Assembly: GCA_028023455.1 (NCBI GenBank)
Contig: JAQFVV010000036.1
Coordinates: forward strand, 9,230,719 to 9,294,718
Length of the DNA stretch: 64,000 nt
Source of the DNA: Epiperipatus broadwayi
Taxonomy: Eukaryota; Onychophora; Udeonychophora; Euonychophora; Peripatidae
Reading direction: 5' to 3'
Numbering within the stretch: the stretch's first letter is position 1; each line of letters begins with the position of its first letter. The position numbers and the translations under genes are program-made. The notes beneath the pieces are model-generated. The model had not been told where the DNA came from. It saw only the letters and a program-made list of their open reading frames with translations, and did no database searches. Below are positions 12,011 through 23,316 of the stretch, piece by piece.

Positions 12011-12807
12011 TATCTGATAAAAAATAATTTATTCAAATAATAACAACATATTTATCTTACCAACATTCATAATTACTGACAATTATAGTTTTCGCTTATA
12101 CAATAGATAAAATTCGCAAAGATGGACATCAGTCCGAAAACTACAATGGATGTCATTCATTCAGACATAGTAAAAAGTAATTTACAGTGATTGGTTTATC
12201 TTCATGCTTTCATTTCCAGTGCTTAATATTTGCCCATATTTAAGCATTTGGGTTGAAAAAATAGGTGGAATTCATTCAATTCTTTCACAAATAATTTATC
12301 TTATGTTGGAAGTGAAAGTATTCATTTATTAATATTAATATTCATAAAAAGCGCATGTACATTAGCTTGAAAAGCTGATCTTTAGTTTAATACAATTTAT
12401 AAACATAGTGCTATATAAAATAAATGCCTCATTTACATATGTTTAGTTTCATTTAAGAATGATGTTTCGTAAATTCTAGAAAATTTCATGGGCATCATTC
12501 ATTCAGACCTAGTAAAAAGTAATTTAAAGTGATTAGTTTATCTTTACACTTTCATTTCCAGTGCTTAAGATTTGCCCATATTTAAGCATTTGAGTTGAAA
12601 GAATAGGTGAATTCATTCTATTCTTTCACAAGGACTTTATCTTGTGTTGGAAGTGAAAGTATTCATTTATTAGTATTAATATTAATAAAAAGTGCATGTA
12701 CATTAGCTTGAAAAGCTGACCTTTAGTTTATTACAATGGACAGTAATTATGAATGTTGGAAGAATAAATATGTTATTATTCATAATATAATTATTTGTTA
12801 TTAATCA
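12011..12807. mobile_element. Nested element inserted in the left foldback arm
   Basis: It interrupts the left arm at a point where the right arm is continuous. Its ends are ~65-bp imperfect inverted repeats sharing ACATATTTAT and CAACATTCATAATTACTG. Inside are two direct copies of a ~255-bp unit (about 12150-12400 and 12495-12745), each containing TTTGCCCATATTTAAGCATT and TACATTAGCTTGAAAAGCTGA. A diverged inverted relative lies at 19.4-20.0 kb. Boundaries are good to about 10 bp. Confidence 0.65.
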
Positions 12808-13060
12808 TTTGGTAATCATGACTGGTAGCGGTCTCGACACTTCACCCTCTATTTTTAAAAAAACTAAACTAATTTTTTTTTGTATTAAGTGTATCTAACT
12901 TTAATCCGTGTATCTAACTAGAAATAAGCTATATCTAAGTATAAAAGTTAATAAAAAAGAATATAAAAAACATTTTTATGCGTAGTTTTGACTTGTAAAG
13001 TATATCTAATGGTCACAACTGTATATATAACTATAAATAAGTAAATAAATAAACTATACA

Positions 13061-13200
13061 GCAACACATTTTGCCTGGAACACATATCATCAGTGATGGC
13101 TGGCATGCGTTTAATATCAGCAGTCTTTCTAATGGTATATATCTCCACTCTGTCATCATCCATCAAGACAACTTTGTTGACCCAACTGACAATCTTATCC
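13061..13200 (-). pseudogene. Unidentified coding-like fragment in the loop of the foldback element
   Basis: In the unique loop between the arms, a minus-strand frame reads about 45 residues with ordinary composition (KVVLMDDDRVEIYTIRKTAD then IKRMPAITDDMCSRQNV). Its codon use looks unlike the poly-K/N/I/F frames of nearby AT-rich DNA. It then runs into the arm. It may be the remnant of the parent transposase or a captured host exon. I do not recognise the family. Confidence 0.35.
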
Positions 13201-13785
13201 TAATAATGTGGAAAATATGTGGATGAGAGCAAAGCACAAGCTAAAATACCAATTTGGTACCAGCAGACCTTTGTTCTCATCCTACTTGCAGGAAGTTTCA
13301 TTTAGAAATATGCATGAACATGACACCATTTTCATGAATTTTCTCATGTGTGTAGCTGAAAACTGCACATAAAAATGTAAGTTCATTTTTTTTACTTATT
13401 AATGTTTAAGTAAAAACATTTATAGTTAATATAGTTTATTTACTTATTTATAGTTATATATACAGTTGTGACCATTAGATATACTTTACAAGTCAAAACT
13501 ACGCATAAAAATGTAAGTTTTTTTTATATTCTTTTTTATTAACTTTTATACTTAGATATAGCTTATTTTAGTTAGATACACTGATTAAAGTTAGATACAC
13601 TTAATACAAAATAAATTTAGTTCAGTTTTTTAAAAATAGAGGGTAAAGTGTCGAGACTGCTATCAGTAATGATTACCAATTATTTTTTTATAATATAATT
13701 TTATGCTGCCATGTATTTGATATTTCACAACAAATTTTTAAATAATCCGACAAGAAACACTCTGGTGAAAAAAAATTGAACTATA

Positions 13786-14649
13786 AATATTCAAGATTTT
13801 AATAGGAAAATTAATTGCATATTAGACAGGCAGTGAAATTTTGCTTATTAGTTATGATTGCTAAATATTTTATTATACATTTTATTTAATTAAAACAAAT
13901 TTAATGTTCAAAGATTTAAAGAATCATTTTTAACAAAGCTGATATTAGTATTATGCTGCAATAGATGGCTATCTTTAAAACATACGTAGATCAGTGTTGG
14001 CTAAATGTTAAAGAATGCATAGCAGATAAAAAATGTAAAGATCTACAACTTCTTTTTGAAAGTTATATTTACTTAATAAAATAAAACGTATTATCAAATA
14101 TTTAGCAATTATAGATAGATGTTCGAATGATTTTAATAAAGTCTAAAATTTCTCTGCCAGACTAATACATAAATACAGAAATTAATATAAATGGAAATAT
14201 TTAACTTAACGTAAACTGAATAATCATCTTACCCAATTGATATACAGGATAATCGGTTTTTACAATTGCCAAGATAGAGAATAGTAAAAAATTAAATAGA
14301 AAAACAAAATTCTTAAAATTTTACTTTGAAGCTTTTTTAATGAATTTAAAATGTTTTAAATTTGTTTAATATATATATAATACTGGGTTTTAAATATATT
14401 TAAACTTCAAATGCGGTTTACATTTCTTTGGCTATTTATAATATGATACAACAAAAGGAAACAATTTTAATAATGGCAGTCAGCATAATGTATTCAATAG
14501 GTAACAAAACAGATAATAGTGTTCAATTCCTGTAATTATGAAGTGACTAAGAAACTATCAATTAAAACGTAATAAGAAAAATAGTTCAGAACAATGAAAA
14601 TTTCGGAAATTTAAATATAAATTATTTTATTGTCCATTTTGGTAGTTTC
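13786..14649. other. AT-rich non-coding stretch
   Basis: Nothing supported. Confidence 0.4.
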
Positions 14650-15220
14650 GGATTACACTTAGCATGTTTTTTGCTGGTAAGATTTCATCAAAGATTAGAT
14701 AAACGATGTCATGGCAACAAAGACACTGGCAAGACTAATCCTTGGGAATACTGATTTTTTGATCGAGGTGTCTCGCGAGATTTAAAAAGTTGAGAGACCT
14801 ATGGGAAATTTTGTCATTTCTCTGTCTTTTGCGGTTTTCATATCGATGTGAGCACAGTGATTTTTTAGATCATATATTTCATATCTAATATGGACATTAT
14901 GTTACTAAACAGAGTGAATTTTTAACTGTCGATTGGATGACATTATAGTAATTTCCACCGTCGTTATTTGTAATTAATTTTCATTTTGTTTCTTAATAAT
15001 TAAATATAGTAGCTTTTAAGACATATATTGCCATTACAGGTTATTTTTTAATTTGTAAATTTCATAATTTTATGTACTACCTTTTCGGTTATTTTTTATT
15101 TTGCTTCTTTTGTGTCATCTTTTTTTCATTTTTTCTTATAAATTATCATTATTTTCACTAAAAAAGACTACACTTTTAATTTCATAATTTTATGTAATGC
15201 GTTTTAATGTTTTATGACCG

Positions 15221-15690
15221 CCATTTTCACTGTATGGCAGATTCGCACTATATCGGGAAAAGTGTTTTTTATTGTCTTTAATTTTAAAATTACAAATATT
15301 TTTTATAATTTTTTTTTTGCAATTATTTTGTATTTAATTTGAATTTATAATATTTTTAGTAAATTACTATTAATTTATGTATTTTTTTGGTGCATGTAAT
15401 TATTTTGCTTTTTCTGAGGAACTGAAACATGGTGCCGACCGTTTTTTTCCTATGAGATGGCTTTTTTTTTTTACATCCGCCATTTCCGCTGTATAACAGA
15501 TTCACGCTATATCGGAAAAAGTGTTTTTTTTAATCTTTAATTTTAAAATTATAAATATTTTTTATAAATTTTTTGTCAATTTGTAATCAATTTGAATTTA
15601 TAATAATTTTAGTAAATTACTATTAATTTATGTACTTTTTTGGCGCATGTAATTAATTTTTTTCACTGAGGAATGACAAGCTAAGCGAAA
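15221..15690 (+). repeat. Tandem duplication, ~258-bp period
   Basis: Two diverged copies start near 15221 and 15479. Both contain CCGCCATTT, CGCTATATCGG (or CACTATATCGG), AGTGTTTTTT and AGTAAATTACTATTAATTTA. Confidence 0.7.
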
Positions 15691-16160
15691 GTATATATAT
15701 TTGACAGTACCTATTTAACATTTATTGGTCTTTTAGACAAATTATTTTTTTTTGTGCTAATTTTTGCAGTTTTGCTTTAAATCAATTTTTAAGTGAATGT
15801 CTTATATATATATTTGACAGTACCTATTTAACATTTTTTGGTCTTTTAGACAAATTATTTTTTTTTGTGCTAATTTTTGCAGTTTTGCTTTAAATCAATT
15901 TTTAAGTGAATGTCTTATATATATATTTGACAGTACCTATTTACCATTTTTTGGTTTTTTAGACAAATTATTTTTTTGTGTGCTAATTTTTGCAGTTTTG
16001 CTTTAAATCAATTTTTAAGTGAATGTCTTATATATATATATATATATATTTGACACTGCCTATTTAACATTTTTTGTTGGTCTTTTAGACATATTTTTTG
16101 TGTGTGCTAATTTTTGCAGTTTTGCTTTAAATCATTTTTATGTTAATGTCATATATACAT
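15690..16160 (+). repeat. ~113-bp tandem repeat, four copies
   Basis: TTGACAGTACCTATTTA recurs at about 15701, 15814, 15927 and (variant) 16050. Each is followed by TTGGTCTTTTAGACA, GTGCTAATTTTTGCAGTTTT and a (TA)n tract. The first three copies differ at only a few bases, pointing to recent amplification. Confidence 0.85.
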
Positions 16161-16164
16161 TTCT

Positions 16165-18330
16165 TGCTCTTAGATGTCATCTACTAGATGTCCTCTTTCA
16201 TATTATTCTTGCTCTTAGATGTCCTCTTTAGTATTATTATTGCTATTTTTACCGGTTGACCTTTTTAGTATTATTCTTGCTATTAGATGTCCTCTTTCAT
16301 ATTATTCTTGCTCTTAGGTGTCCTCTTTCATATTATTCTTGCTTTTAGATGTCCTCTTTCATATTATACTTGCTATTAGATGTCCTCTTTCATATTATTC
16401 TTGCTACTAGATGTCCCCTTTCATATTATTCTTGCTATTAGATGTCCTCTTTAATATTATTCTTGCTATTTTTACCAGTTGATCTCTTTAGTATTATTCT
16501 TGCTACTAGATGTCCTCTTTCGTATTATTCTTGCTACTAGATGTCCTCTTTAGTATTATTATTGCTATTTTTACTGGTTGACTTTTTAGTATTATTCTTG
16601 CTATTAGGTGGCCTCTTTAGTATTATTATTGCTATTTTTGCCAGTTGACCTCTTTAGTATTATTCTTGCTATTGGATGTCCTCTTTCATATTATTTTTGC
16701 TATTGGATGTCCTCTTTCATATTATTCTTGCTACTAGATGTCCTCTTTAATATTATTCTTGCTATTTTTACCAGTTGATCTCTTTAGTATTATTCTTGCT
16801 ACTAGATGTTCTCTTTCATATTATTCTTGCTACTAGATGTCCTCTTTAGTATTATTATTGCTGTTTTTACTGGTTGACTTCTTTAGTATTATTCTTGCAA
16901 TTAGGTGGCCTCTTTAGTATTATTATTGCTATTTTTGCTGGTAGACCTCTTTAGTATTATTCTTGCTATTGGATGTTCTCTTTTGTATTATTCTTGCTAT
17001 TGGATGTCCTTTTTAGTATTATTCTTGCTATTGGGATGTCCTCTTTAATATTATTCTTGCTATTGGATGTCCTCTTTTGTATTATTCTTGCTATTGGATG
17101 TCCTCTTTCATATTATTCTTGCTATTAGATGTCCTCTTTCATATTATTCTTGGTCTTAGATGTCCTCTTTAGTATTATTATTGCTATTTTTACCAGTTGA
17201 CCTCTTTCATATTATTCTTTCTCTTAAATGTCCTCTTTCATATTATTCTTGCTCTTAAATGTCCTCTTTCATATTATTCTTGCTTTTAGATGTCCTCTTT
17301 CATATTATTATTGCTACTAGATGTCCTCTTTCGTATTATTTTTGCTACTAGATGTCCTCTTTCATATTATTCTTGCTACTAGATGTCCTCTTTAGTATTA
17401 TTCTTGCTATTTTTACCGGTTGACCTCTTTAGTATTATTCTTGCTACTAGATGTCCTCTTTCTCATATTATTCTTGCTACTAGATGTCCTCTTTAGTATT
17501 ATTATTGCTATTTTTGCTGGTTGATCTCTTTAGTATTATTCTTGCTATTGGATGTTCTCTTTCATATTATTCTTGCTATTGGATGTCCTCTTTAGTATTA
17601 TTCTTGCTATTGGATGTCCTCTTTCGTGTTATTCTTGCTATTGGATGTCCTCTTTCATATTATTCTTGCTATTAGATGTCCTCTTTCATATTATTCTTGC
17701 TCTTAGATGTCCTATTTAGTATTATTATTGCTATTTTTACCGGTTGACCTCTTTAGTATTATTCTTGCTACTAGATGTCCTCTTTCTCATATTATTCTTG
17801 CTACTAGATGTTCTCTTTAGTATTATTATTGCTATTTTTGCCGGTTTACCTCTTTAGTATTATTCTTGCTACTAGATGTCCTCTTTCTCATATTATTCTT
17901 GCTACTAGATGTTCTCTTTAGTATTATTATTGCTATTTTTGCTGGTTGATCTCTTTAGTATTATTCTTGCTATTGGATGTCCTCTTTCGTATTAATTTTG
18001 CTATTGGATGTCCTCTTTTATATTATTCTTGCTATTGGATGTCCTCTTCCATATTATTCTTGCTCTTAGATGTCCTATTTAGTATTATTATTGCTATTTT
18101 TACCAGTTGACCTCTTTCATATTCTTGCTCTTAAATGTCCTCTTTCATATTATTCTTGCTATTAGATATCCTATTTAGTGTTATTATTGCTATTTTTACT
18201 GGTTGACCTCTTTCATATTATTCTTGCTATTAGATGTCCTCTTTAGTATTATTATTGCTATTTTACCCGTTAGCCTCTTTAGTATTATTTCTGCTATTAG
18301 ATGTACTTTTTAGTGTTATTGCTATGTCTA
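16165..18330 (+). repeat. Two-type minisatellite, ~31 and ~37 bp units
   Basis: About 65-70 units. Type A reads roughly TTCTTGCTATTAGATGTCCT then CTTTCATATTA (31 bp). Type B replaces the middle with GCTATTTTTACCAGTTGACC (37 bp). Runs of A are punctuated by B units at irregular but recurrent spacing, giving longer repeated blocks. Pyrimidine-rich on the plus strand. The open frames here are repeat artefacts. Confidence 0.9.
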
Positions 18331-18624
18331 CCAATGTTATTACATTTTATTATATTAATATTTTTTTTTTCAGAAACAACAAACATGGCATCTGATTTCT
18401 ACCAGATGTCTTGCTGCTTTGTTGCTTTTTATTGGTATGGCGTATTGCCAGGAAGACTTACTAGACTAATCTTTCGATCTTTAACATAACATCTCCACAT
18501 GATTTCTGAACACATTTCATCGATTAACATTGTCAGGAAATCACTAAAAGACATTATCTTAAAGATCGGAAGGTTAGAGTAGTATGTCTTTGTGGTAATA
18601 TGTCATAGCAAGAAAAATACTAAA

Positions 18625-19389
18625 GTACCTCCATTTTTATTTGATCAATATTCCTTTAAAAAATCAGTTATAAAATAATTGAAAATTGGTATATTAATAA
18701 TTTAATTGCTTAAAATTTATCTAAAAATTAAAAAAAAAAAAATCAAAATTACTATTTTTGCATTAACAAAATTTAAATTAAGTAAATGCAAGACAAATAA
18801 GAAATTGTTATCTTTGAGCTAAATCTGAAATTGTTTGATATTTGAAGACAATCTGCCATAAAGATTAAACTGAAAATAATTTTAAAATATATATTTGTTC
18901 TACATATATGCCTCAATGGTGGGTTATTATCCTAGCAATGATATTTAATTAATCGTCAGCATTACTTCTAACTTATAAACTGTATACTGTTTAAAATAAA
19001 TCATGAAACAACTCATATATAATTTATTGCTAGATTATTATAAACAAAATCGCTCATCATAAAGTCATAGTATGCTATTAAGTATTATTTTGGATTTTTT
19101 CACAATAAATTTTTGTATTTTAAATATAAATTAACAAATAATTTGATATATTTCCCCCCCATTAGTACACTTTTATTTTTTTTTTGTTGTTGTTGATAGT
19201 TTAAGAATACATTTTTTTTACTAGGATAAAAAATTGTTAAGTTTTGTAGAAAGATTTAAACTCAGAATAGAACTAGCCATTAATAATATAACAAAAACAG
19301 TATTTTTTAAATAAACCAGCAATAAAATAATACAATCGTATCAAAATTAAAGAAAAGTGATGGCTTTATAAACCAAGAGAAAATTAATA
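18625..19389. other. AT-rich non-coding stretch
   Basis: Nothing supported. Confidence 0.4.
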
Positions 19390-20045
19390 ATTCAATATGC
19401 ATTTGCAATGAAGATTATATGTAAATAAGCATTTATTTTATATAGCGTATGTTTACAATTGTATTACATTCAAATATCAGCCTTTCAAGCTAATTGTGCA
19501 TACTCTTTTGCCAGTGTTAATAATAATAAATGAATACTTTTTCTCCAATACAAGATATAGTATTTATGCAGGAATAAAATGAATCACTTATTCCTATGAT
19601 TCAAATGCTTATATATGAGCAAATCTGAAGTACTGGCAAAGAAAGTGTGAAGATGGAACAGTCACTTTAAATTACTATATACGATGTCTGAATGAATGAC
19701 GTCGATGAAATTGTCTAGAATTTGCTAAACATCATTCCAACTGAAACTTAATCATATGTAAATAAGCATTTATTTTATATATCGTATGTTTACAATTGTA
19801 TTACATTCAAATATCAGCCTTTCAAGCTAATTGTGCATACGCTTTTGCGAGTGTTAATAATAATAAATGAATACTTCAGATTTGCTCATATATAAGTATT
19901 TGAGTCATAAGAATAAGTGATTCATTTTATTCCTGCATAAATACTATATCTTGTATTGGAGAGAAAGTATTCATTTATTATTATTAACACTCGCAAAAGC
20001 ATGCACAATTAGCTTGAAAGGCTGATATTTGAATGTAATAAAGAT
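19390..20045 (-). mobile_element. Inverted, rearranged relative of the 12.0-12.8 kb nested element
   Basis: Its reverse complement shares, in order, CATTCATTCAGACAT, TTAAGCATTTG-like sequence, AAAGTATTCATTTATT and TTAGCTTGAAAGGCTGA with the element at 12.0 kb. One unit spans about 19420-19750. A second begins near 19755, and 19880-20045 is its reverse complement, so the right half is an imperfect hairpin with ~80-bp arms around a ~75-bp loop. Confidence 0.65.
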
Positions 20046-20843
20046 TATATTAACTATTTGAAGTCAAGATTTGTAAACCTTTTTTTTTACAGTTTTATCT
20101 AGCAACTGGAGAGTGGCATTAGTAGGTTGGGTATTATCTTGGTTCCACGATTGACATATATGAAAGAAATTATATCCACATAAAATTTTAGTTTTATATA
20201 CACTATTAGCCTAAATATGATTTTATTTTGTTTTATTACTTTTAATTATGATGTGAAATTTCATAAGGCATTAAAATAATCAAATAATTTAAATGCATCA
20301 GGGTTCACAAATAATTTAAATATTGGACCTGTAAGAACCTTATGCTCCTAAGTTTGATTGATATTAAACTAAATCAAGCTGGGCATTTAATATAATTATA
20401 AAGACGTTTAGGTAAAATTAAATTTAATTTTTTTTAGGTTTAAAAAATAAACAAAAACAATTATTAACAAGATTTTTAGTTTACCTTTTTTTAAAAAAAA
20501 AAGATTATGCTTCGAGTGAAATTTTACTAAAACTTCTGCATTTAACTTCAATAAACTAGTGATAAACTTTGCTAGAAATAATACATTTAACAAGAATATA
20601 TAAAACAACCTTCCTTTAATAAATTACAGAATAATTTTCAACGCACATTATAAGGTTTTGGTTTTTTTACTTACACTTTTCATTTTATATGCCATGGTTT
20701 AAATATTATATTTATAATTTACTATTTTAAAACTTCTAAAGTAATTATTATTAAAAGCGAGAAATTTCAACCTAAGAAAACTTTACAATTGTATTTAAAT
20801 ATACTGTTAAAATTCAACAACTGTAATACATTAAAGGTGAATA
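20046..20843. other. Putative intron-side sequence of the signal-peptide gene
   Basis: AT-rich. Candidate minus-strand acceptors exist (for example TTCTTACAG near 20331-20339) but none is strong. On the plus strand a long T-run ending in ACAG at 20082-20092 is followed by a short open frame. I do not call an exon here. Confidence 0.3.
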
Positions 20844-20849
20844 ACTTAC

Positions 20850-20913
20850 CATAGGCAGTCACTTGCATCATATTTAGCAGCAGAAACAAGCACAAAACTG
20901 CGCAGCTCTTCAT
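20850..20913 (-). CDS. First coding exon of a secreted-protein gene (signal peptide)
   Basis: On the minus strand an ATG at 20913 in good context (AAAATGA) opens 21 codons plus one base: MKSCAVLCLFLLLNMMQVTA then Y. It has a basic n-region (K2), a hydrophobic core at residues 5-16 and a c-region ending V-T-A before Y, which fits the -3/-1 signal peptidase rule. The exon then ends in TATG followed by GTAAGT (intron starts 20849), giving a phase-1 intron. From general knowledge, a phase-1 intron directly after the signal peptide is common in secreted-peptide genes of many families. A TTTAAATA sequence lies about 40 bp upstream. The mature protein is not identifiable because later exons were not found with confidence. 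It could be a hormone, an immune peptide, a toxin-like peptide or a receptor ectodomain; nothing here decides. The evidence is for exon 1 only. Confidence 0.65.
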
Positions 20914-20949
20914 TTTGAAATAAATATGAGCAGATTGAACTTTCAAGTG

Positions 20950-20957
20950 TATTTAAA
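20950..20957 (-). promoter_or_regulatory. TATA-like box upstream of the signal-peptide exon
   Basis: TTTAAATA on the minus strand, 37-44 bases upstream of the ATG. If used, it would give a very short 5' UTR. Such motifs are common by chance in this AT-rich DNA. Confidence 0.3.
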
Positions 20958-20962
20958 GAAAA

Positions 20963-21046
20963 ACAACTGATCACGTGATTAGTGATTAAAAAGTTAAAAA
21001 CATTCATGTTTTTAAATTTTTGAACACTAATCACGTGATCAGTTGT
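20963..21046. repeat. 84-bp near-perfect palindrome with two CACGTG boxes
   Basis: The outer 22 bp (20963-20984 and 21025-21046) are perfect reverse complements, each containing ATCACGTGAT. The inner parts (AAAAACAT and ATGTTTTT around a TC centre) are nearly so. It sits 50 bp upstream of the signal-peptide start codon. It may be a small palindromic MITE or a paired E-box regulatory site; there is no clear target duplication. Confidence 0.75.
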
Positions 21047-21208
21047 TGGCGTACATCTTTTTTGTTCTGTTTTTTTGTTTTGACTAGCCCCTACCAAACT
21101 AACATTTTTTCTATTATTTTACTTAGAAATAAATTAAAAAATAATAAACAACACAGTCTTCTATTGCTCATTAATTTAAATATATATATAACAAATTACT
21201 CAAAAAAT

Positions 21209-21419
21209 TCTTTATTATAAATCTTGATGTACTATATGAACTATTATAATGTACAGAAATATATTCCAACGTTTTGACTATATTATTTTGTACAAAAAAT
21301 TATCCAACGTTTTGACTAATTTTTTTTTATAGTCTTCATCAAAAAATAATGTAGTCCAAACATTGGAGAATATCTTTGTATGTTATAATATTTCATATAA
21401 TAAATCAAGATTTATAAAG
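21209..21419. mobile_element. Foldback MITE
   Basis: Arms of about 78 bp (21209-21290 and 21338-21419) are imperfect reverse complements. Landmarks are AAATCTTGAT...ATCAAGATTT at the ends and CCAACGTTTTGAC versus GTCCAAACATTGG inside. Non-coding. Confidence 0.65.
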
Positions 21420-23316
21420 AAAAAGTTTGTGTGGTTTGTTGTATGTCAGTATGCTTTACTTAGATAAAAATCAACCGAAAAACTTTTGAGATTTTAAAGC
21501 CTGAAATATTTAGTTGTTATAATAAACTCAATTCTCTTTTTAAAAAGCAAATAAAACATTTCTAAAAATTTGAAAATATTGAATTGTAGCTTTACACAGT
21601 TTTATTTTATTGTTAGCTTTTTTTAGTTTTTCAACAGCTACATATTTCTAAAGAACATAGTATTGCATTTTTAATAACTCTCTTTGATGCAATATTTATT
21701 ATTAAATGTTTTAATCTATCACACGCACATATATATATATTATGTTTTAATATGTCATGTTATTACCGTTTTCCCCTCCCGTGCTTAATTCAAATGTGAT
21801 ATGATTTTAAAATAGCATATCATATAAATGTAACCTCATCCCTGCAAACGTTATATATTAATATTTTAGGAAATAAAATATTTCTTTCATACAATAAACG
21901 AACAAAGTACTAGCTCTCTGTGCAACAAATTTGTTAGAAGTATTTATAGAATGAAATTTTGCTTTTTATTCATAAATCTCCCTGGATATTTAATTTGAAT
22001 GATTTTCTCTTCTATCTGTAGCTGGTAAACAAGTTAAATGTTCTGATCAATGAATAAATAAATACAAACGTGTAACTTATGCACTCTAAATATTGAGTAC
22101 ATTTTATCATGCAACTCAACAATTCTGAATAGAAGCAGAATCTTGACCATAAGGAAAATTAAAGAGCAAATTAAGAACAATTTTCTTTTTTATTAAATTG
22201 TAAATACTTTGTCATAAAATCTGTAAGTTGTTTTATCTGTTTTATGAAATCATCTAAAGACTACCTTGTAAAATATCAGTGTTAATATTACATTCTATTA
22301 AGAAAAGCTTCTATTAACAAAAGTTTTTGTTTATGTTGCAGAATAATTTTATCTCCACTAACTGCTTTGCATTTTATTATATAATAATGTTTGCCATATA
22401 GGTTTTCACTTAATTAAATTGTACGTTTTCAATTAACTACTAAAAGTAATATTTGAACATATACAAATCTCTCTTCTTTTTTTTTTTTTTTTTTGACTGT
22501 TTATTTTTTGGATTCATTTGGCAACTAAAACGTGTTTTTGATGATTATTTATTATAAAATAATTATACCGACCCTCTGGTAAACTGTGCATTTAAAATTG
22601 CTAGCAACATAAACTATGTAAATCTGTGTTTGCTATAACTTACAATTGTATTCCACATGACAATTATGTTTTCCTTATTTGTTTGTTTTTAATTGAAATA
22701 ATAGAAGCACCTATTTAAATCAATGCCATCAACATACCAACACTATTTTTATATGGAAAACTATTAAAATAATATGTATGATGTTAAAATTTTAATATAA
22801 AAACTAACATTATTATTTTTATTAAGAGAGGCTTTTGTAGAATATCGTCAATGTACAAGGTGCAGTTATGCAATAGTATTTTTTCTTCACAAGTCTGTTT
22901 GCAAATATAAATATCTAAACATGAGATAAATATGAAATCATTTTCTGACATCATTATAATAATGTACTTAAATAGTAACTTTGACACCTTGATGAAATTG
23001 TTGGTTGATTCAAACAAAGTTGATAATCACAGCTCTTGTTATGAAACGTATGTCCTATAGATGGATTTATATGAAATAAAAAAAAAAGATTCCTGGCACA
23101 TTTATGATTTAATATCACATAGATTGATGTTATATTAACAATATTGGTTAATTATTACATTATTAGATATTTATTTGCAAAAATAATAAATAAATATTAT
23201 TTATCTCTGCTTTGTATATAGAATAGTTATGCTGATGCTATTGATAATTATTTTAAAGGTTATTGATAATTTATTTTTCGTGAATTTTTTACAATGTGGA
23301 GAATTGATTTTTCCAT
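21420..23316. other. AT-rich non-coding stretch
   Basis: No gene or clear repeat seen beyond short A/T tracts. Confidence 0.4.

Larger units (their letters stand above)
11908..13785. mobile_element. Foldback DNA element with long inverted arms, interrupted by a nested element
   Basis: The right arm (about 13425-13785) is matched in reverse complement by two separated left pieces, 11908-12010 and 12808-13060. Outer landmarks are GTGTTTCTTGTCG at left and CGACAAGAAACAC at right; inner landmarks are TGCGTAGTTTTGACTTGTAAAG and its complement. Placed together the arms are about 360 bp and the loop about 365 bp (13061-13424). The left arm is split by about 800 bp of another element. No transposase motif is seen, so this is a non-autonomous foldback element; its superfamily is unassigned. 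Confidence 0.7.
14650..18624 (+). mobile_element. Degenerate Merlin-family element carrying minisatellites
   Basis: The right end (about 18365-18624) aligns by eye with the reverse complement of the left end of the Merlin element at 48.84 kb: a T-run ending in CAG, then AAATCACT, TTATCTTAAA, GGTTAGAGTAGTATG and TCATAGCAAG. The left end (about 14670-14790) aligns with that element's right subterminal region: GTCATGGCAAC, GACACTG, GACTAAT and CGCGAGATTTAAAA. It is therefore the same family in the opposite orientation, but much older and without a recognisable transposase. The interior is occupied by a ~258-bp tandem duplication, a ~113-bp tandem repeat and a 2.2-kb minisatellite. Confidence 0.65.

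Noticed and set aside
18301-18489. Plus-strand frame containing MASDFYQMSCCFVAFYWYG
   Set aside because: It overlaps the subterminal block shared with the Merlin element at 49.0 kb, where the frame is not conserved.
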